This document shows positions 1 to 8,770 of a stretch of 64,000 bases of DNA, piece by piece. A program made the position numbers and the translations under genes. The notes below the pieces were generated by a model. It was given only the letters and a program-made list of their open reading frames with translations. It ran no database searches and was not told where the DNA came from. The DNA comes from Acidobacteriota bacterium (lineage in GTDB: Bacteria > Acidobacteriota > Vicinamibacteria > Vicinamibacterales > UBA823), in the NCBI GenBank assembly GCA_002730735.1, contig PCAU01000001.1, positions 210,925 to 274,924 on the forward strand, given 5' to 3'. Position 1 is the first letter of the stretch; each line of letters begins with the position of its first letter.

Positions 1-1545
1 AGCAAGCAGGGACTGTCTGGAGGTCTCACGCCTGACAACATCGGTGTTGAGTACTGCTGTGTTGTTTATGCCTTCGATGAGTCGCCGGCGCAGCCCGGTG
101 TGTTCTACGCCGGGTCGAACGACGGGCTCGTGCATGTCAGTCGTGACAATGGTCTTAGTTGGCAAGATGTCACGGCGAACATTCCCGACTTGCCGGAGCT
201 TGGTGTTGTTCGGGGCATTGATGCATCGAAGTGGGATGCTGGCAAGGCGTATCTCGCAGTTGAGTTCCACCAGGTGGGCAACTTTGCACCGTACGTCTAC
301 CGTACTGACAATTACGGTGAATCGTGGACGAAGATCACTGATGGCATTTCTGACAGCGTCCTCAGCTTTGCACGAAGCATTCAGGAAGACCCGGTGCGCC
401 CGGGCTTGGTGTACTTAGGTACTGAGAACGCCGTCTATGTTTCGTTCAACGACGGCGACCAGTGGCAGCCGCTGCAAACGAACATGCCAGCCGCGCCGAA
501 CTACGGTCTTGTCATCCAGGAACACTTCAACGACCTAGTCGTCGGAACCTACGGCCGGGGGTTCTGGATTCTTGACGACCTGTCCCCATTGCAACAACTC
601 ACACCGGAGGTGGCTAGCTCCGAGGCGCACTTATTTGAACCGCGCCCGACCTATCGCCTACATAACATTACGTCACCACAGGCGATGCCGAACGATCCGT
701 CTGACGGTGAGAACCCACCGTATGGTGCCTCGATCAACTACTGGCTCGGGTCTGATGGTCACGGTGACGTGAGTATTAGAATCGAAAACGACCGCGGCGA
801 AACTGTTCGTATCCTCGATGGAACTACGCACGAGGGGATCAACCGAGTTTGGTGGGACCTCCGAAGTGAACCGTCAGCAGAGATCAAGCTGCGGACGAAG
901 CCGACCTACGGAGAGTGGTTGGATCTGGGCGACGAGCGCTGGAGGTCGGGTGGTGGTGAAATCACTATTCTTGAACCACCGGGAACCTACACGGTTGTTC
1001 TGGACCTAGACGGCAGTGAACAGCGCCGGCAGCTTCAGGTTTTGAAAGACCCGAATTCCGAGGGAAGCGAGGACGACATCGCGGAACAAACCGCGCTGCT
1101 GTATCAACTACGTGACGATCACGAACAGGTGACAGCGGCCATCAACCAACTGGAGTGGCTCCGCCGGCAGCTTTATGACCTGCAGGCGGTTCTGGCCGAT
1201 GCTCCCGCAGGCCGTGACTCACTCATTGAAGCGACCGAGGAAGTGGACGGTACCCTCATCGCGGTCGAGGAAAAGCTAGTCCAGATGAAGCTGACCGGCA
1301 CCGGGCAGGATAATGTCCGATGGCCGACGATGTTGTCTGGACGGATCGGATATCTCATCAGGAATGTAGCCACCTACGATTTCCCGCCAAATGACCAGCA
1401 GCGCGAAGTGCAAGACGTGCTCGAAACGCGGATGCGGGATACGCTGGTCGAGGTGCGTAGAGCGATCGAGAATGTCAGGTCGCTCAACGAAACCCTGGCA
1501 GGGCAAGGGGTCCCGCCGGTCTTGATTGGAACACCGCAACCGTAA
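1..1545 (+). CDS. Asp-box (BNR/VPS10-like) beta-propeller protein, 5' truncated
   Basis: The frame is open from base 1, so the N-terminus lies outside the window; the part seen is about 514 residues. Three Asp-box motifs (S/T-x-D-x-G-x-x-W type) are visible: SRDNGLSW, RTDNYGESW and SFNDGDQW, each followed by a short strand. This is the hallmark of sialidase/sortilin-like propellers. A YGRGFWILDD segment closes the propeller, and the last ~250 residues hold a beta-rich FlgD-like stretch (GTYTVVLDLDG) and a helical tail. Proteins of this layout are usually secreted and are often annotated as glycosyl hydrolase or VPS10-domain proteins, but I see no catalytic residues, so no reaction is assigned. 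The APC permease follows 56 bp downstream on the same strand. Confidence 0.85.
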   Translation, partial: SKQGLSGGLTPDNIGVEYCCVVYAFDESPAQPGVFYAGSNDGLVHVSRDNGLSWQDVTANIPDLPELGVVRGIDASKWDAGKAYLAVEFHQVGNFAPYVYRTDNYGESWTKITDGISDSVLSFARSIQEDPVRPGLVYLGTENAVYVSFNDGDQWQPLQTNMPAAPNYGLVIQEHFNDLVVGTYGRGFWILDDLSPLQQLTPEVASSEAHLFEPRPTYRLHNITSPQAMPNDPSDGENPPYGASINYWLGSDGHGDVSIRIENDRGETVRILDGTTHEGINRVWWDLRSEPSAEIKLRTKPTYGEWLDLGDERWRSGGGEITILEPPGTYTVVLDLDGSEQRRQLQVLKDPNSEGSEDDIAEQTALLYQLRDDHEQVTAAINQLEWLRRQLYDLQAVLADAPAGRDSLIEATEEVDGTLIAVEEKLVQMKLTGTGQDNVRWPTMLSGRIGYLIRNVATYDFPPNDQQREVQDVLETRMRDTLVEVRRAIENVRSLNETLAGQGVPPVLIGTPQP

Positions 1546-1601
1546 TGGAACGGTAAACAACCGAGGGGTGTGTCGATCCGTCGCACCCTTCTTTCATCAC
1601 G

Positions 1602-2930
1602 ATGACCAATGTAGGTAACGGTGGGAGCAAACCGCTCGGTCTAACGACGGCCACGGCGTTCGTTATTGCGGCGATGGTCGGCACTGGCGTTTTCACGACG
1701 CTCGGGTTTCAGGTTGCCGACATCCGGTCACCGTTCGCCATTATGATGCTGTGGCTCGTTGGTGGGGTGGTCGCACTATGTGGCGCGCTCAGCTACGGCG
1801 AGCTGGGAGCAGCACTACCACGCTCAGGCGGTGAGTATCACATCCTCCGTCGGGTCTACACGCCGGCGTTGGGGTTTTTGGCCGGGTGGGTCTCGGCGAC
1901 AGTTGGGTTTGCCGGGCCGTCGGCTTTGGCTGCTATAGCCTTGGCGTCATACACCGACGCGTTCATTCCTGGCCTGCCTGCAAAACATCTAGCCGCTGGG
2001 GCGGTGCTTACTTTCACGCTGATCCACGCGTCGAGCCTCCGGGTTGGCGCCCTGTTCCAAAACGTGCTGACCGGTCTGAAGGTGTGTCTCATCTTGGGAT
2101 TTATCGTCGCTGCCTTCACTGTCGACCGCGCGCAGGAATTGTCGCTAGTGCCGCAGGTAGGAGTCCTCGGCGTCATGACCGGACCAGCCTTTGCGGTAGC
2201 GCTGATCTTCGTTTCCTACGCCTACACGGGTTGGAACGCGGCGATTTACGTCATCGATGAGATTGACCAACCAAGCCGCACGCTGCCGCGAGCGTTGCTT
2301 CTTGGCACTGGCGTGGTCACCGTACTCTACGTGCTGCTCAACTACGTGTTTCTCCGGACTGTTGCGATGGACCAACTGGCTGGTCAGATCGAAGTCGGTT
2401 TCTTGGCGGGCGTGCAGATCTTCGGCGAGGCCGGCGGGCAGATCACGGCCGCCATCATCGCAGGTCTACTAGCTTCGACTGTGAGTGCCTATGTTTTCCT
2501 GGGGCCAAGAATCTTAATGGTAATGGGCGAAGACATTCCGGCGTTGGCGTGGCTGTCGGTGAAGAGTAGGCGCGGCTTGCCTGTGAACGCCTTCATTTTT
2601 CAGACAGTCCTAGCTCTCACGTTTATCTATACATCCACGTTTCCTCAAGTGCTTCTCTACGCGTCGATCTTGCTGACCATGATCTCAACTTTGGCTGTCG
2701 CTGGTGTGTACGTTCTCCGGTCAACCGAGCCTAACCTGGTGCGGCCATACCGAACTTGGGGCTACCCGGTCACGCCTGCCATCTACCTAGCAGTTAACGT
2801 CTGGGCACTAACGTTCGTGCTGATGAATGAGACGTTCGCCTCACTCGTCGGTCTTGGTATCCTTGGCGTCGGCCTTGTGCTGTATGCGGTTATGCAGCGT
2901 TTGATTTTTTCACGTGTTCCTTTAGACTAA
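1602..2930 (+). CDS. APC-family amino acid permease
   Basis: A 442-residue integral membrane protein with about 12 hydrophobic segments. The N-terminal segment (AMVGTGVFTTLGF) has the G-x-G-V/I-F substrate-loop signature of TM1 in the amino acid-polyamine-organocation family, and SYGELGAALPRSGGEY matches the conserved TM2-TM3 region. The C-terminal RPYRTWGYP motif is also typical. Length is normal for the family. It probably imports or exchanges an amino acid across the inner membrane; the substrate cannot be told. The ATG at 1602 lies 56 bp after the previous stop, and the next gene starts 5 bp after this stop, so it may be co-transcribed with the small Cys/His-rich gene. Confidence 0.9.
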   Translation: MTNVGNGGSKPLGLTTATAFVIAAMVGTGVFTTLGFQVADIRSPFAIMMLWLVGGVVALCGALSYGELGAALPRSGGEYHILRRVYTPALGFLAGWVSATVGFAGPSALAAIALASYTDAFIPGLPAKHLAAGAVLTFTLIHASSLRVGALFQNVLTGLKVCLILGFIVAAFTVDRAQELSLVPQVGVLGVMTGPAFAVALIFVSYAYTGWNAAIYVIDEIDQPSRTLPRALLLGTGVVTVLYVLLNYVFLRTVAMDQLAGQIEVGFLAGVQIFGEAGGQITAAIIAGLLASTVSAYVFLGPRILMVMGEDIPALAWLSVKSRRGLPVNAFIFQTVLALTFIYTSTFPQVLLYASILLTMISTLAVAGVYVLRSTEPNLVRPYRTWGYPVTPAIYLAVNVWALTFVLMNETFASLVGLGILGVGLVLYAVMQRLIFSRVPLD

Positions 2931-2935
2931 CCAGG

Positions 2936-3334
2936 ATGTCTCTGTTTCGCCGACGAATGGCTCGGTGTTGTGTTTTTACCCTCTTGGTCCAGATGACCGT
3001 GCTGCTGACGGCTGTGCTGGCGTGCTGCCAAGACAACTGTCTGATGCACCATGGCTCTCAAGCGACCGAACACCACAGTAGTGACCTGCGGAGTGGTGCG
3101 CATTGCGCAATGCAAGATATGGACTCGGCAGGAAGTGCTGACCTAGCCGACTTAGGTTTTCGTTGCGCCTGCAGTGATGATCAGGCGATTGATCTGTTAC
3201 TAGGTGCGTCTGGCATCCTCGTATCCAAGCAATTGATTCACAACGTTAATAGCGTCCACGGCCGTTTGGCTTTATTCCTGCCTTTGCCTATCGAAATACC
3301 TGGAGACCTTTCTCCTCACCCCCCTCGCCTATAA
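2936..3334 (+). CDS. Small exported Cys/His-rich protein, possibly metal-related
   Basis: A 132-residue protein of no family I can name. After a basic start (FRRRMARCC) comes a hydrophobic segment (residues ~12-30) ending in ACCQDNC, so it is likely exported or membrane-anchored. The next 40 residues are rich in His and Cys (MHHGS, EHHSS, HCAMQDM, CACSDD), consistent with metal binding. It is followed on the same strand by CopC and CopD, which suggests a role in copper handling; this is inference from context. An alternative ATG lies at 2957. Low-complexity composition makes the call less certain than for its neighbours. Confidence 0.6.
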   Translation: MSLFRRRMARCCVFTLLVQMTVLLTAVLACCQDNCLMHHGSQATEHHSSDLRSGAHCAMQDMDSAGSADLADLGFRCACSDDQAIDLLLGASGILVSKQLIHNVNSVHGRLALFLPLPIEIPGDLSPHPPRL

Positions 3335-3400
3335 CTGGCTTAGCCTCGATTCACTCAAAGTTTCCCTTGGAAACACAACAGCGAGCGCTCATCTAGCATC

Positions 3401-3433
3401 CGCAGTTGGTGTATTTCGGTTTGGGGAACTGCG
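3401..3433 (+). repeat. Hairpin upstream of copC
   Basis: A perfect 7-bp inverted repeat, CGCAGTT at 3401-3407 and AACTGCG at 3427-3433, lies 42 bp before the copC start and is followed by a T-rich run (3450-3462). It could be a leaky terminator after the preceding small gene or a regulatory hairpin; the sequence does not decide. Confidence 0.3.
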
Positions 3434-3474
3434 AGTTTGGAGTTACGACTTTTTAATTTTTTTGGAGGTGTATT

Positions 3475-3849
3475 TTGAAACGAAAAACCAGATGGATTCT
3501 TGGCGTCGGAATTACCGTGTTTCTTTTTGGGCCTACTCTTGCTGCCCACTTGGCCGTCACCAAGACTGAGCCGGAAGCTAACACCACCGTAGAGTCGCCA
3601 TCACTCGTGCAAATTTGGTTCACGCAGAAACCAGAACTGGTGGTGAGCACACTAAACTTGAAACAGGGCGACTTAGACGTCTCGATTAGTGACGTTGAGG
3701 CTGGTAGGGATAACTCACTTGTCGCTAGGGTGGACGATGTTCTGCCGTCGGGCAATTACATCGTAGAGTGGAAGACCGCCGGCGATGATGGCCATGTTCT
3801 AAGAGGCGAATTTTCCTTCAGTGTGTCAAATGTTGTTGCTCAACGGTAA
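3475..3849 (+). CDS. copC: CopC-domain periplasmic copper-binding protein
   Basis: A 124-residue secreted protein. The signal peptide (MKRKTRWILGVGITVFLFG...LAA) would be cleaved just before HLAV, leaving His as residue 1 of the mature chain, the classical Cu(II) ligand of CopC. The C-terminal half has YIVEWKTAGDDGHVLRGEF, matching the conserved Y-x-V-x-W...S/D-x-D-G-H-x-x-x-G-x-F ending, which supplies the second ligand His. The start is TTG at 3475, placed by a strong GGAGG (3464-3468). It precedes copD by 41 bp, the usual copC-copD order for copper uptake or delivery across the inner membrane. Confidence 0.88.
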   Translation: MKRKTRWILGVGITVFLFGPTLAAHLAVTKTEPEANTTVESPSLVQIWFTQKPELVVSTLNLKQGDLDVSISDVEAGRDNSLVARVDDVLPSGNYIVEWKTAGDDGHVLRGEFSFSVSNVVAQR

Positions 3850-3890
3850 CTGACTGGGATGAGTTATAGAACCGCAAGGTTTGATTCAAG

Positions 3891-4811
3891 ATGACACCTG
3901 AGACTGCCGTTACTGCCCTGTCAGGAGCCACGCGTTGGATGGCCTATGTAGGCGGCGTCCTTGCGGTTGGGGCATGCGGTTTTCGGTTCGCCGTGCTAAC
4001 TGCTGTGCGCCGTTGCGAGGGGTCTGGTCAGTTCCACCGACGGGCCAGTCAAATAGGCCTCGGCGGCGCCATGCTGTTCTTTGTTGCCTCGCTCAGTCGG
4101 ATTTATGTCCAGACCTACGTGTTCTTCGGTTCTGAACAAACCATCACAGTCGACTTATTACGAACGGTTGTTTTCCAAACCCGTTGGGGCAGCGGATGGA
4201 TGTGGCAGTTTGCTGCCTCGGCGGCGTGTGTGGTCGCGTATTTGGCAATCCTTAGGTCGCCTCGACTTGGCTGGCCAGCGGCAATTCTCACAGGATTGGC
4301 GATATGCGCGACGAGTCCGCTGACCGGTCACGCGATGAGCCACGTCGTCCCTTGGCAGGCGGTGTCGTTGCAAGCATTGCATTTGGCCGGTTCAGGTCTT
4401 TGGCTTGGGACGCTAGTCATCGTTTTCTCCGTCATTGTCTGGCCACCAACTGATGGTGAGGCTCGTCCGCTAATTCAAGAGCCAACTGTCGTGGTGAATG
4501 CATTCTCTCGGGTGGCGCTTGCTGGTTGTGGTCTTTTAGTTGTTACCGGTTGTTTGACGACCTGGCTCTACATTGATGAAATGACCGTGCTGTGGACCAC
4601 TGCTTACGGTCAGACTCTTCTAACCAAATTAGGACTGTTTCTAGCCGTTGCGTCCTTGGGGGCGTACAATTGGCGACGACTCAAGCCCCATCTAGGTAGT
4701 CCCAGTAAGACAGCGTCACTTCTTCGATCCGTAGCCGCAGAATTGGTGCTGGCTGGCATAGTCCTAGCGGTGACGGCGTTCTTAGTGGGGTTACCATTAC
4801 TCGCGCAATGA
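3891..4811 (+). CDS. copD: CopD-family copper transport membrane protein
   Basis: A 306-residue polytopic protein with about eight hydrophobic segments. Features of the CopD/YcnJ family include GHAMSHVVPWQAVSLQALHLAGSGLWLGTLV in the middle (summarised: HAMS and HLAGSGLWLG) and the later LLTKLGLF segment with NWRRLKP. Conserved His and Met residues in the membrane (HAM, LHLAG) are candidate copper ligands. With CopC just upstream it likely moves copper from the periplasm into the cytoplasm. It stands in the run of plus-strand genes from 1.6 to 5.1 kb. Confidence 0.87.
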   Translation: MTPETAVTALSGATRWMAYVGGVLAVGACGFRFAVLTAVRRCEGSGQFHRRASQIGLGGAMLFFVASLSRIYVQTYVFFGSEQTITVDLLRTVVFQTRWGSGWMWQFAASAACVVAYLAILRSPRLGWPAAILTGLAICATSPLTGHAMSHVVPWQAVSLQALHLAGSGLWLGTLVIVFSVIVWPPTDGEARPLIQEPTVVVNAFSRVALAGCGLLVVTGCLTTWLYIDEMTVLWTTAYGQTLLTKLGLFLAVASLGAYNWRRLKPHLGSPSKTASLLRSVAAELVLAGIVLAVTAFLVGLPLLAQ

Positions 4812-4888
4812 GGATCGCTATCGTGTCCGCGCCAGACTGTTTACACTAGAGAGTTTGTGATTTCCGATTGATTTGCCAAAGGAGCGTT

Positions 4889-5080
4889 ATGGCTGCGTAT
4901 ACCTGTCCGAAGTGTGGGATGAGCGTGGGGACGATGACCTGTGGAAAGTGCGGGAAAGAGTTAGTGCACGATACGTTGATTTTAGATGGGAAGGCCGTGC
5001 ACATTTCGAAGTGCCCTGATGATCACGGCAAGATTAAGTCGCCGATGTGTTGCGGCGAAGATATGACTTGCGCCGTGTAA
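4889..5080 (+). CDS. Small Cys-rich zinc-ribbon protein
   Basis: A 63-residue protein with four Cys pairs: CPKC near residue 6, CGKC near 17, KCPDDHG, then MCCGEDMTC at the end. The start is ATG 4889, placed by AAAGGAG at 4878-4884; a longer reading from 4868 has no ribosome site. The repeated C-x2-C pattern suggests one or two zinc or iron knuckles, as in rubredoxin-like or zinc-ribbon proteins. I recognise it only as a conserved small protein with the CGKCGKEL...KIKSPMCCG pattern and assign no function. It follows copD by 77 bp and ends at a strong terminator, so it may belong to the copper operon. Confidence 0.8.
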   Translation: MAAYTCPKCGMSVGTMTCGKCGKELVHDTLILDGKAVHISKCPDDHGKIKSPMCCGEDMTCAV

Positions 5081-5101
5081 CTGCGGGCATTTAATAGCAG
5101 G

Positions 5102-5139
5102 AAAAAGGAGGCAGAGACATTAATTTCTGCCTCCTTTTT
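5102..5139. terminator. Bidirectional intrinsic terminator
   Basis: A 14-bp stem (AAAAAGGAGGCAGA at 5102-5115 with TCTGCCTCCTTTTT at 5126-5139) flanks a 10-base loop. Read on the plus strand it ends in a run of seven T after the GC-rich core; read on the minus strand it also ends in five T. It lies between two convergent genes (stops at 5080 and 5142), so it likely serves both. Confidence 0.9.
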
Positions 5140-5141
5140 TT

Positions 5142-6044
5142 CTAGTCACTCAATGTGCGGGATAGGTAGCTCTTCAGACGCTGCCATGCATTGAGGGCGG
5201 GTTCTGTGCGTGTATCAGGTTCTTGGTCTACAAACAGCCAGAACCCGTGGTTCACCTCGTCGTAGATGTGGACATCATTCTCAATATTGGCCGTCCGTAA
5301 TGCCTCGACGAACTGTTCGACATCTTGGGGCGGAATCCCTGCATCCTCCGCAGCGAATGTACCATAGACCTCATGCGTGATCCGCTGCAGTATCTCTGGA
5401 TCCTGCACGAGTTGCCCATAAAACATTGCTGTGCCTTCGTGCATGTCACCGTCAAGACCATAGCTCAGCGCGATCCCGCCGCCAAAACACCAACCCATTA
5501 CCGCGACCTTACCGCTCGTGTCGACTCGGTCGCGTAGATAGGCGGCCGAGACGTTCAGGTTGGTGACCACCTGATCCATGTTTGCCCGAGCCTCTCGGGT
5601 CAAGGCACGATTTTCGTCAGGGTTACTTCCTGTTCGACCCTGAAAGAGATCGGCCGCAAGTGCGACATAGCCTTCTGCTGCGAGTGCATCAGCCACTTGA
5701 CGCACCCGGTCTTTTAGGCCGTCCCACTCATGCACCAAGATAATCGCAGGGTGTGGTCCGTCACCATCGGGTAGCGCAAGATAACCTGTGGTTGCGGTAT
5801 CTCCAGGTAGGTAATGGAGCGCCTGACCCTGTGGGGGCGGTGCGGTACCGAGTAAGGCGGCCGGCAACTCGTCGTCGGTCGTTGGCTCATGCACAATGCG
5901 CAGTTCTGCTGAAGGCGCCGGCGTTTCCTCGGTGGCCTCATCAGCCGGGGCTTCACCATCTGCGCAGGCGCCGGCGAGACTGAAACTACTAGCCAGCAGC
6001 GCTGACAAAAAGCCGCGCATCCAAAAAGACATTGTGGTTGACAT
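5142..6044 (-). CDS. Dienelactone hydrolase-family lipoprotein
   Basis: A 300-residue alpha/beta hydrolase with a lipoprotein signal peptide: the lipobox LAGAC puts the acylated Cys at residue 27, followed by an acidic, Pro-rich linker. The nucleophile elbow is GWCFGG with Cys at residue 186, the Cys nucleophile of the dienelactone hydrolase (DLH) family; the Asp of AAEDAGI and the His of NHGFW complete a Cys-Asp-His triad. HEWDGL early in the fold is also typical. It is about 50-60 residues longer than cytoplasmic DLH because of the export signal and linker. The substrate is unknown; periplasmic ester or lactone hydrolysis is inferred. Its stop abuts the bidirectional terminator. Confidence 0.88.
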   Translation of the reverse strand: MSTTMSFWMRGFLSALLASSFSLAGACADGEAPADEATEETPAPSAELRIVHEPTTDDELPAALLGTAPPPQGQALHYLPGDTATTGYLALPDGDGPHPAIILVHEWDGLKDRVRQVADALAAEGYVALAADLFQGRTGSNPDENRALTREARANMDQVVTNLNVSAAYLRDRVDTSGKVAVMGWCFGGGIALSYGLDGDMHEGTAMFYGQLVQDPEILQRITHEVYGTFAAEDAGIPPQDVEQFVEALRTANIENDVHIYDEVNHGFWLFVDQEPDTRTEPALNAWQRLKSYLSRTLSD

Positions 6045-6243
6045 GATTTATCTCCTTCAAAATCACTCAGGCTTGCAGTTATCTTGGTAAGCCCTGATCA
6101 ATCTATCACGCTGCAACACTCCAGAGTGACACTCACTGCAAATGCGTTGTCCTCTCGTTCATCGAGCGTGCTCGCATCGAGGGAATCTATGTCGACCAGC
6201 CAATTTTTGCCACCTGTGGCATGATTGACTGGATCACCTGTTC

Positions 6244-7722
6244 TTGGAATGTCTTACTAAAGATATCCGCTTGGCGAAACTTCTTAACGAATCTGTCGTG
6301 TCGGAGCCTAAAGACCTGTTGCCCGAGGTCGGAATTGATGACCTCGAAGAACCCTTGCGTGCAGGGGCAGCCCGCGCGGGTTGGACGACTCTCATGCCAG
6401 TGCAGGCGATGGCGATTCCGTATCTGCTGGCCCGCCGGGACATGCTGATTCAAGCTCGGACTGGCAGCGGCAAGACCGGTGCGTTTTTACTGCCGATGCT
6501 AAAACGCCTGGATCGATCGCATCCTCACTGCCAAGCTCTCGTGCTTGTGCCGACCCGCGAACTCGCGAGACAGGTGTGGCATGAGGCCGAGACGCTCTGC
6601 GGGGATGCTGGTCTGCGCCACGTTCCAGTCTACGGTGGTGTTGGTTACGGCCCGCAGGTTGACGCGCTACGCGACGGGGCGCACATCATCGTAGGCACAC
6701 CGGGTCGCGTGCTTGACCATTTACTCAAACGGACGATGTCGTTCAAGCACCTCAAGATGGTCATCTTTGATGAGGCCGACAGGATGTTGTCGATGGGCTT
6801 CTATCCGGACATGAAGGAAATGCAACGGCACTTTCCGGAGCGTCGACTGCACAGCTGTATGTTCTCAGCGACCTTTCCAGACTTTGTCATGCGCACTGCT
6901 CGGGAGTTCCTTCACGAGCCCGAGTTCCTATCCCTCAGCCGCGACCACGTCCATGTGACTGATACCGAGCACGTGTACTACATTGTGCCCGGGATGGATA
7001 AGGACCGCAGTCTAATGCGTATTATCGAACTGGAAAATCCGACGTCAGCCATCATTTTCTCGAACACGAAGTCGATGGTGCACTACGTGTCCAATCTGCT
7101 GAAGAACTTTGGTTACGACGCTGACGAATTGAGCGCGGATTTATCCCAGGCTGAGCGCGAACGCGTGCTAAAGCGTGTGCGACAGGGATCGCTTCGGTTT
7201 CTCGTGGCAACCGACGTAGCCGCACGTGGGCTCGACATTCCCGACTTGTCGCACGTCATTCAGTATGAGCCACCAGCCGACATCGAAGGTTACATTCATC
7301 GTGCGGGCCGGACCGGTCGGGCCGGTGCGACCGGCATCGCCATGTCGCTTGTCACAGAATTAGAGTGGTTCACGCTGAATAAGATTGCAAAGGCCTTTGG
7401 TATTGAGATGCAGGAACGCCCCTTGCCAACGCCGTCGGATGTAGAAACGTTGGTGGCGGAACGTGTCACCGTCCTACTCGAGGCAAGACTCCGAGACCGG
7501 GATGCGCTGAAACGTGAGCGGAGCCAGCGATTTATTGCGCTTGCCCGGCAACTGGCTGAGAACGAAGACGAGTCTGCGCTCATTGCCATGTTGCTTGATG
7601 ACTACTACCAACAGAGCCTTCATGCGCCACTTCACCGACCAACTGAACCGCCGCTACCCAAGAAAAAGGTCGGCACCCCCCGACCGCGACGGCGTTCTTC
7701 GGGACGCTCACCGCGTCGATGA
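6244..7722 (+). CDS. DEAD-box ATP-dependent RNA helicase
   Basis: A 492-residue superfamily 2 RNA helicase with all main motifs in order: Q-motif region (WTTLMPVQ), motif I ARTGSGKT (~70-77), Ia PTRELA, II DEAD (176-179), III SAT, then in the second RecA domain RGLDIPDL and motif VI HRAGRTGRAG. A basic tail (KKKVGTPRPRRR and onward) probably adds RNA affinity. It unwinds or remodels RNA, as in ribosome assembly or mRNA decay. The frame begins with TTG at 6244; no other start is clearly better. It overlaps the potassium channel gene by 4 bp (ATGA), so the two are translationally coupled. Confidence 0.92.
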   Translation: MECLTKDIRLAKLLNESVVSEPKDLLPEVGIDDLEEPLRAGAARAGWTTLMPVQAMAIPYLLARRDMLIQARTGSGKTGAFLLPMLKRLDRSHPHCQALVLVPTRELARQVWHEAETLCGDAGLRHVPVYGGVGYGPQVDALRDGAHIIVGTPGRVLDHLLKRTMSFKHLKMVIFDEADRMLSMGFYPDMKEMQRHFPERRLHSCMFSATFPDFVMRTAREFLHEPEFLSLSRDHVHVTDTEHVYYIVPGMDKDRSLMRIIELENPTSAIIFSNTKSMVHYVSNLLKNFGYDADELSADLSQAERERVLKRVRQGSLRFLVATDVAARGLDIPDLSHVIQYEPPADIEGYIHRAGRTGRAGATGIAMSLVTELEWFTLNKIAKAFGIEMQERPLPTPSDVETLVAERVTVLLEARLRDRDALKRERSQRFIALARQLAENEDESALIAMLLDDYYQQSLHAPLHRPTEPPLPKKKVGTPRPRRRSSGRSPRR

Positions 7723-8591
7723 GGCCACGAGGTATGACCAACCCTCCACCTATCAGTTTCATGGCGCCCTGGCGGCGTCGCGTCCATGAAATTGTGTTCG
7801 AGGCCGACACAGCTGCCGGCAAGCTGTTTGACGTCTTGTTGATTACGGCGATCGTTATCAGCGTGACAGCGGTGATGCTCGATAGCGTCACCTCGATTCA
7901 CAACCGCTATGGCCAAGAGTTACTCCTGTTGGAGTGGGTCTTCACCATCCTTTTTACGGTCGAGTATGTCGTTCGGCTAATCAGCGTACAAAACGCGCGA
8001 CGTTATGTGACTAGTTTCTTCGGCGTGGTGGATCTATTGGCCATTTTACCCACCTACCTTAGCGTTCTTATGCCAGGCAGCCAGTCGTTGCTCGTGATTC
8101 GTGCACTGCGTCTATTGAGGGTCTTCCGTGTATTAAAGCTTGCTAGTTACGTGAAAGAGGGCGATTTCTTGATGGCAGCCTTACGGGCAAGCCGAGCGAA
8201 GATCACCGTATTTGTGAGTTCCCTGCTGTCAATCGCGGTCGTTGTTGGCTCCGTGGTGTATCTCATCGAAGGCGAGGCGAGCGGTTTTACAAGCATTCCG
8301 CGAGCCATGTACTGGGCAATTGTCACGATGACGACTGTTGGATACGGCGACATTGCGCCGGCGACCACGTTGGGCCAGGTTGCGGCTGCAGGGTTGATGA
8401 TCCTAGGTTACGCCATTATCGCCGTGCCGACTGGTATCGTCTCGGTTGAATTGGCTAAGTTAAATCCAATTTCGAAGGTGTCGACACAGGCCTGTCTCGT
8501 GTGCTCTCGAGAAGGCCATGATCACGATGCCTCTTACTGTAAGTACTGTGGCTCAGCACTATATGCTGACGGCGAGTCGGGGAGTTCTTGA
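7719..8591 (+). CDS. Kv-like voltage-gated potassium channel with C-terminal zinc ribbon
   Basis: A 290-residue six-TM channel subunit. S4 is RALRLLRVFRVLKL, with Arg/Lys every third position as a voltage sensor, and the selectivity filter is TVGYGD near residues 206-211 between S5 and S6. The S6 has GYAIIAVPTGI. After S6 comes a short cytoplasmic tail with CLVC...HDHDASYCKYC, a four-Cys zinc-ribbon-like module that is unusual for this family. The start ATG overlaps the helicase stop. It would conduct K+ across the inner membrane as a tetramer. Why it is paired with a helicase is unclear. Confidence 0.9.
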   Translation: MRPRGMTNPPPISFMAPWRRRVHEIVFEADTAAGKLFDVLLITAIVISVTAVMLDSVTSIHNRYGQELLLLEWVFTILFTVEYVVRLISVQNARRYVTSFFGVVDLLAILPTYLSVLMPGSQSLLVIRALRLLRVFRVLKLASYVKEGDFLMAALRASRAKITVFVSSLLSIAVVVGSVVYLIEGEASGFTSIPRAMYWAIVTMTTVGYGDIAPATTLGQVAAAGLMILGYAIIAVPTGIVSVELAKLNPISKVSTQACLVCSREGHDHDASYCKYCGSALYADGESGSS

Positions 8592-8665
8592 TCGCGCACC
8601 CTCGACTATTGAGAACTACAGTCGGATTGCGAACACTGGTGGGCAGCCTTTGCTAATTGGTCCGT

Positions 8666-8750
8666 AGCAAAAGCGACCAACAGGTTGCATCGGTCGACTG
8701 CCTCACGTAGGCTTTCAGTTAGACGTTGGTTATCTAGCGTCGCTTTTGCT
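8666..8750. repeat. Perfect 12-bp inverted repeat before leuC
   Basis: AGCAAAAGCGAC at 8666-8677 is matched exactly by its complement GTCGCTTTTGCT at 8739-8750, with 61 bases between the arms. It sits in the 179-bp gap before leuC, whose ATG is at 8771. It could be a leader RNA structure acting on leuC translation, or a decayed mobile or terminator remnant. No protein-coding content is seen in this gap. Confidence 0.4.
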
Positions 8751-8770
8751 GCAGAATATCCCCAAAGCTT

